Positions 8,254 to 15,941 of a DNA stretch of 40,225 bases are shown here, one piece after another; the stretch's first letter is position 1, and each line of letters begins with the position of its first letter. The stretch comes from Candidatus Calditenuaceae archaeon (GTDB lineage Archaea; Thermoproteota; Nitrososphaeria_A; Caldarchaeales; Calditenuaceae), in assembly GCA_025058225.1 (NCBI GenBank), contig JANXEE010000017.1, forward strand, positions 66,084 to 106,308, read 5' to 3'. The notes under the pieces are model-generated. The model worked only from the letters and a program-made list of their open reading frames with translations. It ran no database searches and had not been told where the DNA came from. The position numbers were made by a program, and so were the translations under genes.

Positions 8254-9098
8254 CTTCCTCCCTTCACCTCAAGCCTCTCGATGTGGTCCGGCATAAGTCC
8301 CTTGACGCGATCGTGAAGCTCTTGTAGAACGGTTCCTACCAATCTCTCCACCTCCTCCTCGTTCCTTCCCTCTGCGTGAACCATCACCTCGACGATCGAT
8401 CGCCCTGCCTCGATGCCCTTCGGGTGGGATTTGATGTAAACTGATCTGAACTTCCTGCTGACGGCGCTCAGTACGGGTGCGAGCGTTGACTCCGGCACAC
8501 CACTTACAATTAGCCCGTCGACGCGGCGGTGGACCCTCTTCGCGTGGCTGAGGATCAGCGGCTCAACCTCGTTCTCGTAAATGTCCCTCATCTCGGATGG
8601 AACACCTGGCAGCGAGATCACCCAAGACCTACCGTATTTGAGGGCTGACCCAGGAGCAGAACCGACGCGGTTCCTGAGAGCTCTCGCGCCCTTCGGTAGC
8701 ATGGCCATCTTCAACCTTGCCGGGGTCAGCTCCCTCTCCCTCACGACGCCCATCTCGTAAAGCCTCGCGTAGCGCTCCCTCAGCATCTCTAGGGCCTCAG
8801 GGTTCAAGGTGGTCTTCCTCCTCGTAGCCAGAGAGACACCCTGGAGCGTCATGTCGTCGTCAGTTGGTCCGAGTCCGCCGGTGGTGATGATCCACTCCGT
8901 TCCCCTCCGGAGTGACTCCCTTATCGCGGCGGATATCTCCCGCAGGTTATCCCTCACAGCGGTAACCCTTTTCAGGTGCAGCCCTGACGAGTAGAGTCGC
9001 TTCGCGAGCCAGTTGCTGTTAGTGTCGAGGACCTCGCCGTTCAGCACCTCGTTCCCCACGACCACTATCTCCGCGGTCGACGGCCTGAACTTAGCCAT
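8250..9098 (-). CDS. CinA-type molybdopterin-binding domain protein
   Basis: About 282 residues from the ATG at 9098. The MoCF/MPT-binding fold is clear: EIVVVGNEVLNGEVLDTNSNW near the start, then TTGGLGPTDDD and the motif ISLPGVPSEM. This is the N-terminal domain of CinA without the NMN deamidase domain; in bacteria CinA has ADP-ribose pyrophosphatase activity, and the archaeal stand-alone role is not settled. The frame is open up to 9296, but that part overlaps the divergent Dph6-type gene and lacks family similarity. GAGGGG just precedes 9098, and AAAAAGAAGATAATA upstream may be its TATA region. Confidence 0.85.
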   Translation of the reverse strand: MAKFRPSTAEIVVVGNEVLNGEVLDTNSNWLAKRLYSSGLHLKRVTAVRDNLREISAAIRESLRRGTEWIITTGGLGPTDDDMTLQGVSLATRRKTTLNPEALEMLRERYARLYEMGVVRERELTPARLKMAMLPKGARALRNRVGSAPGSALKYGRSWVISLPGVPSEMRDIYENEVEPLILSHAKRVHRRVDGLIVSGVPESTLAPVLSAVSRKFRSVYIKSHPKGIEAGRSIVEVMVHAEGRNEEEVERLVGTVLQELHDRVKGLMPDHIERLEVKGGS

Positions 9099-9164
9099 CC
9101 CCTCGACGGCCCACTCGGAACCTATTATCTTCTTTTTAGGAGCGTTGAGAGGTCCTCTGACCGG

Positions 9165-9860
9165 TTGCGCGTCGCAGTGTCGTGGAGCGGTGGTAAGGAC
9201 AGCGCGCTCACGTTTCACGAGGTGATGCTCGAGCGTCACGAGGTCGTCTGTCTGTTGACGTCGCTCACCGAGCGTTACAGCAGGGTGACCATGCATGGCG
9301 TGAGGAGGGAGCTCCTGAAGAAGCAGGCAGAAGCTCTCGGTGTGGAACTCGTGGAGGTCTGGCTACCTCCGAACGCTCCCAACAACGTTTACGAGCGCAG
9401 GATGGCTGAGGCCCTGACACGGCTCAGAAGGGATTACGGTGTCGAGGCGGTTGCGTTCGGCGACATCTGGCTGGAGGACGTCCGTCGGTACAGGGAGGAG
9501 AGGATGGCGGGCACTGGTATGAAGTTGCTCTTCCCGCTCTGGGGCACGGACCCTGTCGAGGTGGTCGAGCGGTTCCTCGCGTTGGGCTATAGGGCGGTGA
9601 TCTGTGTCGTTGACGGTTCCCTCGCTGACCCCTCTGAGCTGCTGGGACGGGAGCTCAGCATCGAGCTCCTTAGGTCTCTTCCCGGAATCGACGCCGCAGG
9701 TGAGCGGGGGGAGTATCACACCTTCGTCTACGACGGACCGGCCTTCAGGTTCCCCGTGCGGTTCGAGCTGGGTCAGGTGGTCGTCAGGGAGGGAAGGTTC
9801 CACTACATCGACCTGCTGCCGAAGCAGAACGAGGACGTCGTTCACCCCGAAGGTTTTTGA
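9165..9860 (+). CDS. Dph6-type ATP pyrophosphatase (diphthine-ammonia ligase family)
   Basis: The 231-residue protein carries the PP-loop SGGKDS at residues 8-13 and the family pattern TERYSRVTMHGVRRELL, FGDIWLEDVRRYREE and GERGEYHTFVYDGPAF. The last motif is diagnostic for the Dph6/MJ0570 group, which amidates diphthine to diphthamide on elongation factor 2. The start is TTG at 9165, lying over the region upstream of the divergent CinA-type gene. The stop overlaps the next ATG as TGATG, coupling it to the PAC2 gene. Confidence 0.88.
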   Translation: MRVAVSWSGGKDSALTFHEVMLERHEVVCLLTSLTERYSRVTMHGVRRELLKKQAEALGVELVEVWLPPNAPNNVYERRMAEALTRLRRDYGVEAVAFGDIWLEDVRRYREERMAGTGMKLLFPLWGTDPVEVVERFLALGYRAVICVVDGSLADPSELLGRELSIELLRSLPGIDAAGERGEYHTFVYDGPAFRFPVRFELGQVVVREGRFHYIDLLPKQNEDVVHPEGF

Positions 9861-10615
9861 TGTGGTCGGCTGCTTTCCCGTTCAAGGTGGACCGGCTGGG
9901 CTTCAGGGACTCGATCCTCAGGACCCATGTGGTCTACGATCAGGGTATGGAGGGTTACCGGCTGGACGGAGCCACGTTCATCGAGGGGTTGCCTGGGATC
10001 GGGATGGTCTCGAAGGTGGCCATAGCGCACGTCCTAGGTGTCGTGAGGGCCAAGAGGGTCTGCAGGCTCTATTCCCCAGAGTTTCCGACCTCGGCATTCG
10101 TCTCGGACGGCAAGATAGTCCTGAACTTCGCTGACATCTACGCAGTTGAGCACCCATCCCCCACGCTGGTCATGTACGGCACCTCTCAGCCCTCATCGAG
10201 TTACGGTCAGTACGAGTTCTGCAGCAGGGTGATCGAATGCGTGAAAGAAATGGGCGCGGTGAGGGTCTTCACGATAGGAGGTCTCGGAGGGAGGGAGAGC
10301 ATCACCCCCAGGCGTGAGGTCTACTGCTCCTCCACAAACAAGTCAGCCCTTCAGAAGTACGTCAAGCTGATCGACGGTCAGGTTTACTCGGGTCAGATAG
10401 TCGGCGCTGCAGGGATACTGATGAACTTGGCTGGAATGGCGGGCATGGAGAACATGGGTATGCTGATTGAGGTCTCAGAGACCACACCAGACTACTACGC
10501 CTGCAGGAGGGCCGTGCAGGTGCTTGACAGGCTTGCGAACCTCGGGATAGGTGAGGTCACGGTCGACCAGGTCATCTCGGTCTCCTCCAAGACAATCGCA
10601 CGTCTCGAGTACTAG
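9860..10615 (+). CDS. PAC2-family protein (proteasome assembly chaperone-like)
   Basis: A 251-residue protein matching the archaeal PAC2 family: FIEGLPGIGMVSKVAIAHV at the start of the fold, then FTIGGLGGRE and GAAGILMNLA, with a C-terminal helical region. Eukaryotic PAC2 helps assemble proteasome alpha rings; the archaeal members are assigned by fold only. I start at the ATG (9860) overlapping the Dph6 stop; the TTG one codon before is also in frame. The alternative description is a generic ATP-grasp-associated PAC2 protein of unknown function. Confidence 0.8.
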   Translation: MWSAAFPFKVDRLGFRDSILRTHVVYDQGMEGYRLDGATFIEGLPGIGMVSKVAIAHVLGVVRAKRVCRLYSPEFPTSAFVSDGKIVLNFADIYAVEHPSPTLVMYGTSQPSSSYGQYEFCSRVIECVKEMGAVRVFTIGGLGGRESITPRREVYCSSTNKSALQKYVKLIDGQVYSGQIVGAAGILMNLAGMAGMENMGMLIEVSETTPDYYACRRAVQVLDRLANLGIGEVTVDQVISVSSKTIARLEY

Positions 10616-10616
10616 C

Positions 10617-11069
10617 TCAGGTTGAGCTCTGAAACCTCTCGACCTCCTCCTTCCTCCACTCCTCCCATATCTTCTGGACCCTCTGGGCAGCCGTACCGGT
10701 TCCCTCCACGACACCGTCCTTAGTAACGCGTATCCTGTCCATTACCACTATCACGCCCGCGTCCTTCAGGTACCTGACCATGTTGGGGAAGGTCTTGTTG
10801 AGCTTCTCGTAGAGAGAGTCGAGCTCCGGCCCTTTCTCCAGCACCTCTATTGAGGAGATCTCGCTACCCGCGACGAACAGTTTCCTCACCGCCCTACCGT
10901 CCGACGACGTGACATCCGCCAACCAGAGGCTGTAATCGGACTGATTGAAGGCCATGACTCTGCCCACAAGCTTTAGGCCCGACTTGAGCGACACGGAGAC
11001 GGACCTGTCGAGAATAGACGCGAACTCCTCCGTGAACCTCTTCGCTGCGACCGCTGACACCCCTAGCAC
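10617..11069 (-). CDS. Sm-like archaeal protein with C-terminal domain (SmAP3-type)
   Basis: The first about 80 residues fit an Sm fold: FTEEFASILDRSVSVSLKSG, LVGRVMAFNQSDYSLWLADV and LFVAGSEISSIEVL correspond to Sm1 and Sm2 strands. A charged C-terminal domain of about 70 residues follows (LDSLYEKLNKTF to the end). This two-part layout is that of crenarchaeal SmAP3. Sm rings bind RNA; the role of the extra domain is unknown. The start is GTG at 11069; another GTG three codons later is possible. It lies 53 bases downstream of the oxidoreductase gene's 3' end on the same strand. Confidence 0.75.
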   Translation of the reverse strand: MLGVSAVAAKRFTEEFASILDRSVSVSLKSGLKLVGRVMAFNQSDYSLWLADVTSSDGRAVRKLFVAGSEISSIEVLEKGPELDSLYEKLNKTFPNMVRYLKDAGVIVVMDRIRVTKDGVVEGTGTAAQRVQKIWEEWRKEEVERFQSST

Positions 11070-11122
11070 CCATTTAACTGAAAGACTGCTAGTACGTAAC
11101 GTTTAACACGAAAACTCCAGTA

Positions 11123-13090
11123 TCACTTGCCCCTGCTGGTGACGAGCCTCTTGATCCCCGACCTGAGGACCGCTTTGATCGCGTCCCTGACCTCGGTCAT
11201 CGTGAAAGGCCGGCCGTTGAACTTGAGGACGTGATTGGTGGGCTCGAGGCCTGTAGTCATCCTCATCAGCAGCGCCAGCTGACCGGTGTAGTTCTGCTCC
11301 AGGTCGATCACCCTCTTCGCGTCCTTGAGGGTCTCTTTGATCAGTTCACCTGGGAACGGCCACAGCAACTTAACCTGAAGGAACGCCACGTCCTGGTGGA
11401 AACTCTCCTCACGCAGCAACTCGAGGGCGTCAAGGATCGGGCCCTTCGTGGAGCCCCAACTGATGACCCAGTTCTCTGCAGAGGGGTCGCCGTAAACGGA
11501 TACCTTCTCACTCGCAGGTATCTCTCTGCTGGCGACCTCGAGCTTCCTCATCCTCTTCTCCATCATCCTCACCCTGTTGACGGGGTCCTCGGAGATGTGA
11601 CCGAGCTCGTCGTGCTCGTCGCCAGTGTTCCAGAAGACCGCGTCCTTCGTGCCGAGCGGAATTCTCGGTGATATCCCGGAATCCCCTATCTCGAACCTCT
11701 TGTAGCCCCTGTTCGTGGAGTCCATCAAGAGTCCCCTGTCTATCACGACCTTGTTCAGGTCTGGAAACGGCACGCTCTGGGTCGAGTTGGCTATCGACTT
11801 GTCGAGCAGGTGTATCACGGGCATCTGATAGCGCTCGGCGTAGTTGAAGGCCCTGATCGTGTCGTAGAAGGCCTCCTCGATGTCCCCGGACGCCAGAACG
11901 ATCCTCGGAGCCTCACCGTGTCCCGCGAAGACGCTGAAGAGCAGGTCTGACTGCTCGTGTCTGGTCGGTAAGCCCGTGCTCGGCCCTCCCCTAGAATATA
12001 TGGTTATGACGACTGGCACCTCGTTTATGCTAGCCCAGTCCAGGCCCTCCGGCATCAACGAGAACCCCGGTCCAGAAGTTGCGGTCGCCGACCTAGCTCC
12101 GGCCAGCGCGGCACCGATCGCCAGGTCTATCGCGGCAAGCTCGTCCTCTGTCTGGAAGACGACCACACTCCCCTTCTCCGTGAGAACCTTCGACTCGGCC
12201 AGTGCGGGTAGGTCGGGCTCGCCTTCAGGCCTCATACCGAACTCCATCTCGTCCTCGAGGTAGAAGCTCTCGTCAGCTGCAGGCGTGATGGGGTAATAGG
12301 ACTGTACCCTGCAACCCGCGGCGATCTTCGCGATGCCCACCATGGACGTCCCGGAGATCAGTACCCTCCGATTACCGTTGCCGTTGGGTAAGGGTTTCAG
12401 GTTGACGTCGAGCTTCACATCACCGAACTCCGAGCCTACGTGCTCGTATGCTACCTGACACGCGATCACGTTGTTTCTCACTATTGCCTTCTTGGCCCTG
12501 AAGGCATAGTTGAGGCCCTTCTCGAGGAAACTGATGTCGCCATCGAGGACCTTGAAGGACGCTGCGACCGCGAGCGTGTTGACCATCCTCGTCAGGGCAC
12601 TGAGCTGGGACTCACCGATGATGTCACCGACCTTCTTGAGAAGGTCCATGTAGGGCATCGGGATCACCTTCACGCCCACTTCTTCGACGGCCCTCACTAC
12701 GTCTTTGAGCGTACCTGAAACGCCTCTCTCAGCCAGATCGTGCTCGATGCGCTCCATCTCCTCCGGTTCCAGCATGGATTGGTTCTTGAGCCGTTCACCT
12801 TCAAGGTACTTGTCGTAGATCAGAACACCGTCCTTCATCACCCCGAAGGCATGTCTGAAGACCGTCTCGGCGTCGAAGCTCGTGAGCACGTGGACCTCGT
12901 CTGTAACGCTCCTCACCGGACCGTCGGATGCGACGACCGTGAAGTAGCTGTGTCGGCCTTTGATGTTGGAGAAGTACTCCCTCTTGCCGTAAACATTGTA
13001 GCCCGATGAGGCGACGGAGTACGCGAAGAAGTTCGCGGATGAGTCGACTCCGCTTCCCTGGGCCCCTCCTATCATCCACGAAACCCGCAT
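11123..13090 (-). CDS. 2-oxoacid:ferredoxin oxidoreductase, fused gamma-alpha subunit
   Basis: A 655-residue protein. Residues 1 to about 200 are the gamma domain (GGAQGSGVDSSANFFA), and from about 240 the alpha domain begins with the family motif YPITPAADES at 266-275. This is the gamma-alpha fusion of crenarchaeal OFORs, which oxidatively decarboxylate 2-oxoacids to acyl-CoA with ferredoxin as acceptor. A beta subunit with the TPP site is needed for activity. Neither neighbour is one: downstream is the Sm protein, upstream Hsp20. A TATA element (CTTAAATAG) lies 28 bases before the ATG, so this is its own transcript. Substrate cannot be told from sequence alone. Confidence 0.9.
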   Translation of the reverse strand: MRVSWMIGGAQGSGVDSSANFFAYSVASSGYNVYGKREYFSNIKGRHSYFTVVASDGPVRSVTDEVHVLTSFDAETVFRHAFGVMKDGVLIYDKYLEGERLKNQSMLEPEEMERIEHDLAERGVSGTLKDVVRAVEEVGVKVIPMPYMDLLKKVGDIIGESQLSALTRMVNTLAVAASFKVLDGDISFLEKGLNYAFRAKKAIVRNNVIACQVAYEHVGSEFGDVKLDVNLKPLPNGNGNRRVLISGTSMVGIAKIAAGCRVQSYYPITPAADESFYLEDEMEFGMRPEGEPDLPALAESKVLTEKGSVVVFQTEDELAAIDLAIGAALAGARSATATSGPGFSLMPEGLDWASINEVPVVITIYSRGGPSTGLPTRHEQSDLLFSVFAGHGEAPRIVLASGDIEEAFYDTIRAFNYAERYQMPVIHLLDKSIANSTQSVPFPDLNKVVIDRGLLMDSTNRGYKRFEIGDSGISPRIPLGTKDAVFWNTGDEHDELGHISEDPVNRVRMMEKRMRKLEVASREIPASEKVSVYGDPSAENWVISWGSTKGPILDALELLREESFHQDVAFLQVKLLWPFPGELIKETLKDAKRVIDLEQNYTGQLALLMRMTTGLEPTNHVLKFNGRPFTMTEVRDAIKAVLRSGIKRLVTSRGK

Positions 13091-13113
13091 CTGCGTTTTG
13101 CCGCACCGCCCAT

Positions 13114-13122
13114 CTATTTAAG
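13114..13122 (-). promoter_or_regulatory. TATA element of the OFOR gamma-alpha gene
   Basis: CTTAAATAG on the minus strand, centred about 28 bases before the ATG at 13090. Confidence 0.6.
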
Positions 13123-13184
13123 ACATCCTCAACCCTCTGATTGCGTTGGAACCTGAGCTGCGGTTCCGAGCCGGGAGTGGCCCC

Positions 13185-13754
13185 TCAGTCGACTTTGATC
13201 TGCCTCGTGGGCCGTTTGGCGACCTTCTTGGGTAACGTGACCTCGAGGACGCCGTTGTTGTAGCTGGCCTTCGAGTTGTCGGCGTCCACCTCCGCCGGCA
13301 AGTCGATCTCCTTGTAGTACCTGCGCTGCTCGGTCTCGACCCTGATGACGAGCCTGGAGTCTAAGACGTTCAGGTTTATGTCCTCCTTCCTCACACCGGG
13401 GACCTCCGCGACCACCCTAACCTTGTCCTCTTCGTCGAGAACGTCGACCAGCGGCTCCCTTTCCACCTTTAGCATCGGCGGCTCCCCCCTCCTCCCGGGT
13501 CTCACGTTCCCGAACTCCCTCACGACCGGTCTGCCGTCGGGGCCGATGGTGATGGAGTACCCGTAAACTATCGGGCCGATCTCCCGTCTCACACCGGTCG
13601 GTGTCCTCACCTCCCTCACTAAATCCTTGGGCAGCTCCCTCTCGAACCTCCTGAACTCCTCTTCAAACCAACGTTCGAACTCCCTCATCATCTCGTCGAT
13701 GAGCTCGAAGGGCCTCCACCGCCTCCTCCACCAGGCAGGGAAATCATCACTCAT
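13185..13754 (-). CDS. hsp20: Small heat shock protein (Hsp20/alpha-crystallin family)
   Basis: The 189-residue protein has an unusual N-terminal arm rich in Trp, Arg, Glu and Phe (WWRRRWRPF, then REFERWFEEEFRRFERE), followed by the alpha-crystallin domain from about residue 95. In that domain EVPGVRKEDINLNVLDSRLVI and the A-x-x-x-N-G-V-L-E-V motif (SYNNGVLEVTLPKK) are clear. The C-terminal tail ends with RQIKVD, where an I-x-V pair can act as the inter-dimer anchor. These chaperones hold unfolding proteins in large oligomers. The promoter has two TATAAAAC repeats described separately. Confidence 0.93.
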   Translation of the reverse strand: MSDDFPAWWRRRWRPFELIDEMMREFERWFEEEFRRFERELPKDLVREVRTPTGVRREIGPIVYGYSITIGPDGRPVVREFGNVRPGRRGEPPMLKVEREPLVDVLDEEDKVRVVAEVPGVRKEDINLNVLDSRLVIRVETEQRRYYKEIDLPAEVDADNSKASYNNGVLEVTLPKKVAKRPTRQIKVD

Positions 13755-13756
13755 TT

Positions 13757-13787
13757 CGCGTTTTATACGTGATCGGTTTTATAAAAG
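13757..13787 (-). promoter_or_regulatory. Heat-shock promoter with two TATAAAAC direct repeats
   Basis: On the minus strand CTTTTATAAAACC lies at 13775-13787 and GTATAAAACG at 13759-13768. The shared TATAAAAC copies are offset by 17 bases. The distal copy is centred 26 bases before the ATG at 13754 and has the right spacing for the TATA box. The proximal copy sits between it and the transcription start, where an archaeal heat-shock repressor would be expected to bind. The repressor role is inference. Confidence 0.55.
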
Positions 13788-13965
13788 TTTCCTTAAACCT
13801 GCCGATGGGGGGACGGCGCGATCGCGGTGCGTCTTCGAGCCTCGTAAGGGTCCTGCTGGTTGATGCGGTTCCGAACGCACGCCATAAGACAACCGCTGGA
13901 GCTCCCGATCCTCGCGTTTGAAGGGGATCACACTTAATTTGTCTGCTAAAGAAGGTGTGACCGGA

Positions 13966-14418
13966 TTGATTGAGATAGTACTCTATGGACTGCTGGCAGG
14001 CTTCGTCGCGACCGCTGTGATGAGTCTGCCGCAGTACGTCTTCTGGAGGAGATGGTCCACGATGGGCATTCTGGAGTGGCACGAGAACCAGATGATCGCA
14101 TCGAGAGTTTTGAGACGCAGACCGGAGGACTCCTTCGCGATCGGGTTCGTGTTTCATTTCGCGAACGGAGGTATCGCAGCTGCAGCCTATGCACCGATAG
14201 TCGCTCTCGTGCCGCAGCTCCTCCAGTTGGGTCCCTCAGTTCTCGGGCCTGCCTTCGGAATAATGCTCTGGGTTCTCACGCTCGCACCGATACACAAGCC
14301 GCTGACGGGCCTCTCTATAACGAGGCACCCACTCGGGTGGAGGCCAGCAGCCCTGAGCATCGCGCTCCACATCGTCTATGGGACGGTGGTTGCGCTACTG
14401 GTCGACTTACTGGTCTGA
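13966..14418 (+). CDS. Hypothetical four-helix membrane protein
   Basis: I do not recognise the family. About 150 residues with hydrophobic segments near IVLYGLLAGFVATAVM, FANGGIAAAAYAPIVALV, LGPAFGIMLWVLTLAP and ALHIVYGTVVALLV. A cytosolic-looking loop contains WHENQMIASRVLRRRPEDSF, and conserved-looking His and Pro residues sit at loop ends (HFANG, ITRHPLGW, LHIVYG). The frame is open from TTG 13918. I prefer TTG 13966 because GAAGGTG precedes it and a TATA-like CTTAATTT lies at 13933-13940. Start uncertain; coding status supported by its length and membrane-type composition. Confidence 0.6.
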   Translation: MIEIVLYGLLAGFVATAVMSLPQYVFWRRWSTMGILEWHENQMIASRVLRRRPEDSFAIGFVFHFANGGIAAAAYAPIVALVPQLLQLGPSVLGPAFGIMLWVLTLAPIHKPLTGLSITRHPLGWRPAALSIALHIVYGTVVALLVDLLV

Positions 14419-14421
14419 AGA

Positions 14422-14955
14422 TTAAACCCCGATCAGATTCTTCACGCGTTTCACGAACCTCTCATATACCCGCAGGTCCTCCCAGATCCAGCTGTTGATT
14501 CCGCTTATCGGTGTGGGCGGGGTCTCTATCACCTCGATCACCTCCTCCCTCGGGAAGGCCTTGACGTAGTGTTTGGGCTCCTTCATCAGGAGGATCCTCC
14601 GGTATTCTATCTCGTGGACTCGTGTAACTGGGGTGCCCTCTGTCGAGTCAACTCTTGCCAGCAGATGCTCGATGTCCTCAAGCGAGATAGAGCTCCTGAA
14701 CCCCCTGCTGCGCCACTCGTTCACGCAGGCATCGAAGAAGCCCAAGATGTCATCAATGTAGGGTCTCCCGCTGTTGTAATACATCAACACGATCGGGTGG
14801 TTAAGCCAACCCCTCCGTCCGTCGTTCAGCTGTCCGAGCTTCCTGAGAATTGCGTTCAAAACCTGCTTGCATTCGACGCGCTGTTTCCCGAGTCTCCTGT
14901 CGTCGAGGACTGCTGCAGACCTGCGCCGGTCAACATAGGGGCGGAAGATCTGCAT
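14422..14955 (-). CDS. Pyr_excise-like (MSMEG_6728-type) protein
   Basis: A 177-residue protein opening with IFRPYVDRRRSAAVLDDRRL and GKQRVECKQ, then RGWLNHPIVLMYYNSG. This is the pattern of a bacterial and archaeal family grouped with T4 pyrimidine dimer glycosylase (PF03013) and annotated as MSMEG_6728-like. A DNA-repair role is family-level inference; most members are untested. ATG start at 14955. Convergent with the membrane protein gene, three bases from its stop. Conserved positions are R/K-rich and could contact a phosphate backbone. Confidence 0.6.
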   Translation of the reverse strand: MQIFRPYVDRRRSAAVLDDRRLGKQRVECKQVLNAILRKLGQLNDGRRGWLNHPIVLMYYNSGRPYIDDILGFFDACVNEWRSRGFRSSISLEDIEHLLARVDSTEGTPVTRVHEIEYRRILLMKEPKHYVKAFPREEVIEVIETPPTPISGINSWIWEDLRVYERFVKRVKNLIGV

Positions 14956-15062
14956 CCCTGAACTGAGGGAGCCTCCCGGACCATAAACACGATGCCCCTT
15001 TTGGAGTTGAGTGCTGTTCGAGTCGAGAAAGGTGTAAAACTCGCTCGAGCGGGTACGGCCAT

Positions 15063-15941
15063 ATGACGCGGGTGGCCTTCATAGGCCTCGGATTGATGGG
15101 GAAGCCCATGGCCAAGAGACTGCTTCGATGCGGTCACGAGCTGACGGTTCACAACAGAAGTCGAGGGCCGGTAGAGGAGCTGGAGGCGTTGGGCGCAAGG
15201 GCAGCATCGAGTCCGGAAGAGGCTGCGAGGTCCTCGGAGGTGACTTTCCTCATGCTCCCCGACTCGAAGGACGTAAGGGATGTCGTCCTCGGTGAGGGGG
15301 GACTGATGGGTGGACTCAAGTCAGGTTCGATAGTAGTCGACTGCTCCACGGTCTCGCCTATGACGGAGGTCGAGATCGCCTCCAAACTCGCGGGTCTCGG
15401 AGTGAGTTATCTAGATGCGCCCGTCACGGGAGGCACGGTCGCCGCTGAGGCCGGTACGCTGACCTTCATGGTAGGTGGCGAGAGGGAGGCCTTCGAGAGG
15501 GTGAGGCCGCTGCTCGAGTGCATGGGTAGGCGGATCGAGTACATGGGGCCGTCGGGGAGCGGCCAGCTAACGAAGCTCGCGAACCAGATCGCTGTCGCGG
15601 GGACGCTCCTCGCGGCCGCGGAAGCCCTGGTGTTCGCTGTGAAGGTCGGGCTCGACCCCCGGAAGGTCCTCGACGTGATCGGGTCGGGCGCCGCGGGGTC
15701 CTGGCAGCTCAACAACCTCGGGCCCAAGATGATCGAGCGGGACTACTCGCCCGGCTTCAAGGTCGAGCACCTTAGGAAGGACCTGAGGATCGTGCTTGAG
15801 GTCGCCGAGCGGACGGGTGTCCCCCTCTTCGGCGCTTCGACGGTCCACCAGCTGACGAAGGTCCTCTCCGCGATGGGGTTCGATAAGCACGGCACTCAAG
15901 CGGTCTTCGAGGTGCTCCTGCGATTCAGCCACGAGGCCTGA
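15063..15941 (+). CDS. NAD(P)-dependent beta-hydroxyacid dehydrogenase (HIBADH family)
   Basis: A 292-residue enzyme with the N-terminal Rossmann motif GLGLMGKPMA, the family signature DAPVTGG for the substrate site, and the catalytic lysine in KLANQ. The C-terminal helical domain follows. The family includes 3-hydroxyisobutyrate dehydrogenase, tartronate semialdehyde reductase and succinic semialdehyde reductases; sequence alone does not separate them. GTGTAAAACTC at about 15031-15041 may be its TATA region. The last 46 bases overlap the convergent TRAP permease gene, leaving little room for terminators. Confidence 0.88.
   Translation: MTRVAFIGLGLMGKPMAKRLLRCGHELTVHNRSRGPVEELEALGARAASSPEEAARSSEVTFLMLPDSKDVRDVVLGEGGLMGGLKSGSIVVDCSTVSPMTEVEIASKLAGLGVSYLDAPVTGGTVAAEAGTLTFMVGGEREAFERVRPLLECMGRRIEYMGPSGSGQLTKLANQIAVAGTLLAAAEALVFAVKVGLDPRKVLDVIGSGAAGSWQLNNLGPKMIERDYSPGFKVEHLRKDLRIVLEVAERTGVPLFGASTVHQLTKVLSAMGFDKHGTQAVFEVLLRFSHEA

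Noticed and set aside
9099-9296. N-terminal extension of the CinA-type protein
   Set aside because: It overlaps the divergent Dph6-type coding sequence and has no similarity to the family; the ATG at 9098 has a ribosome site.
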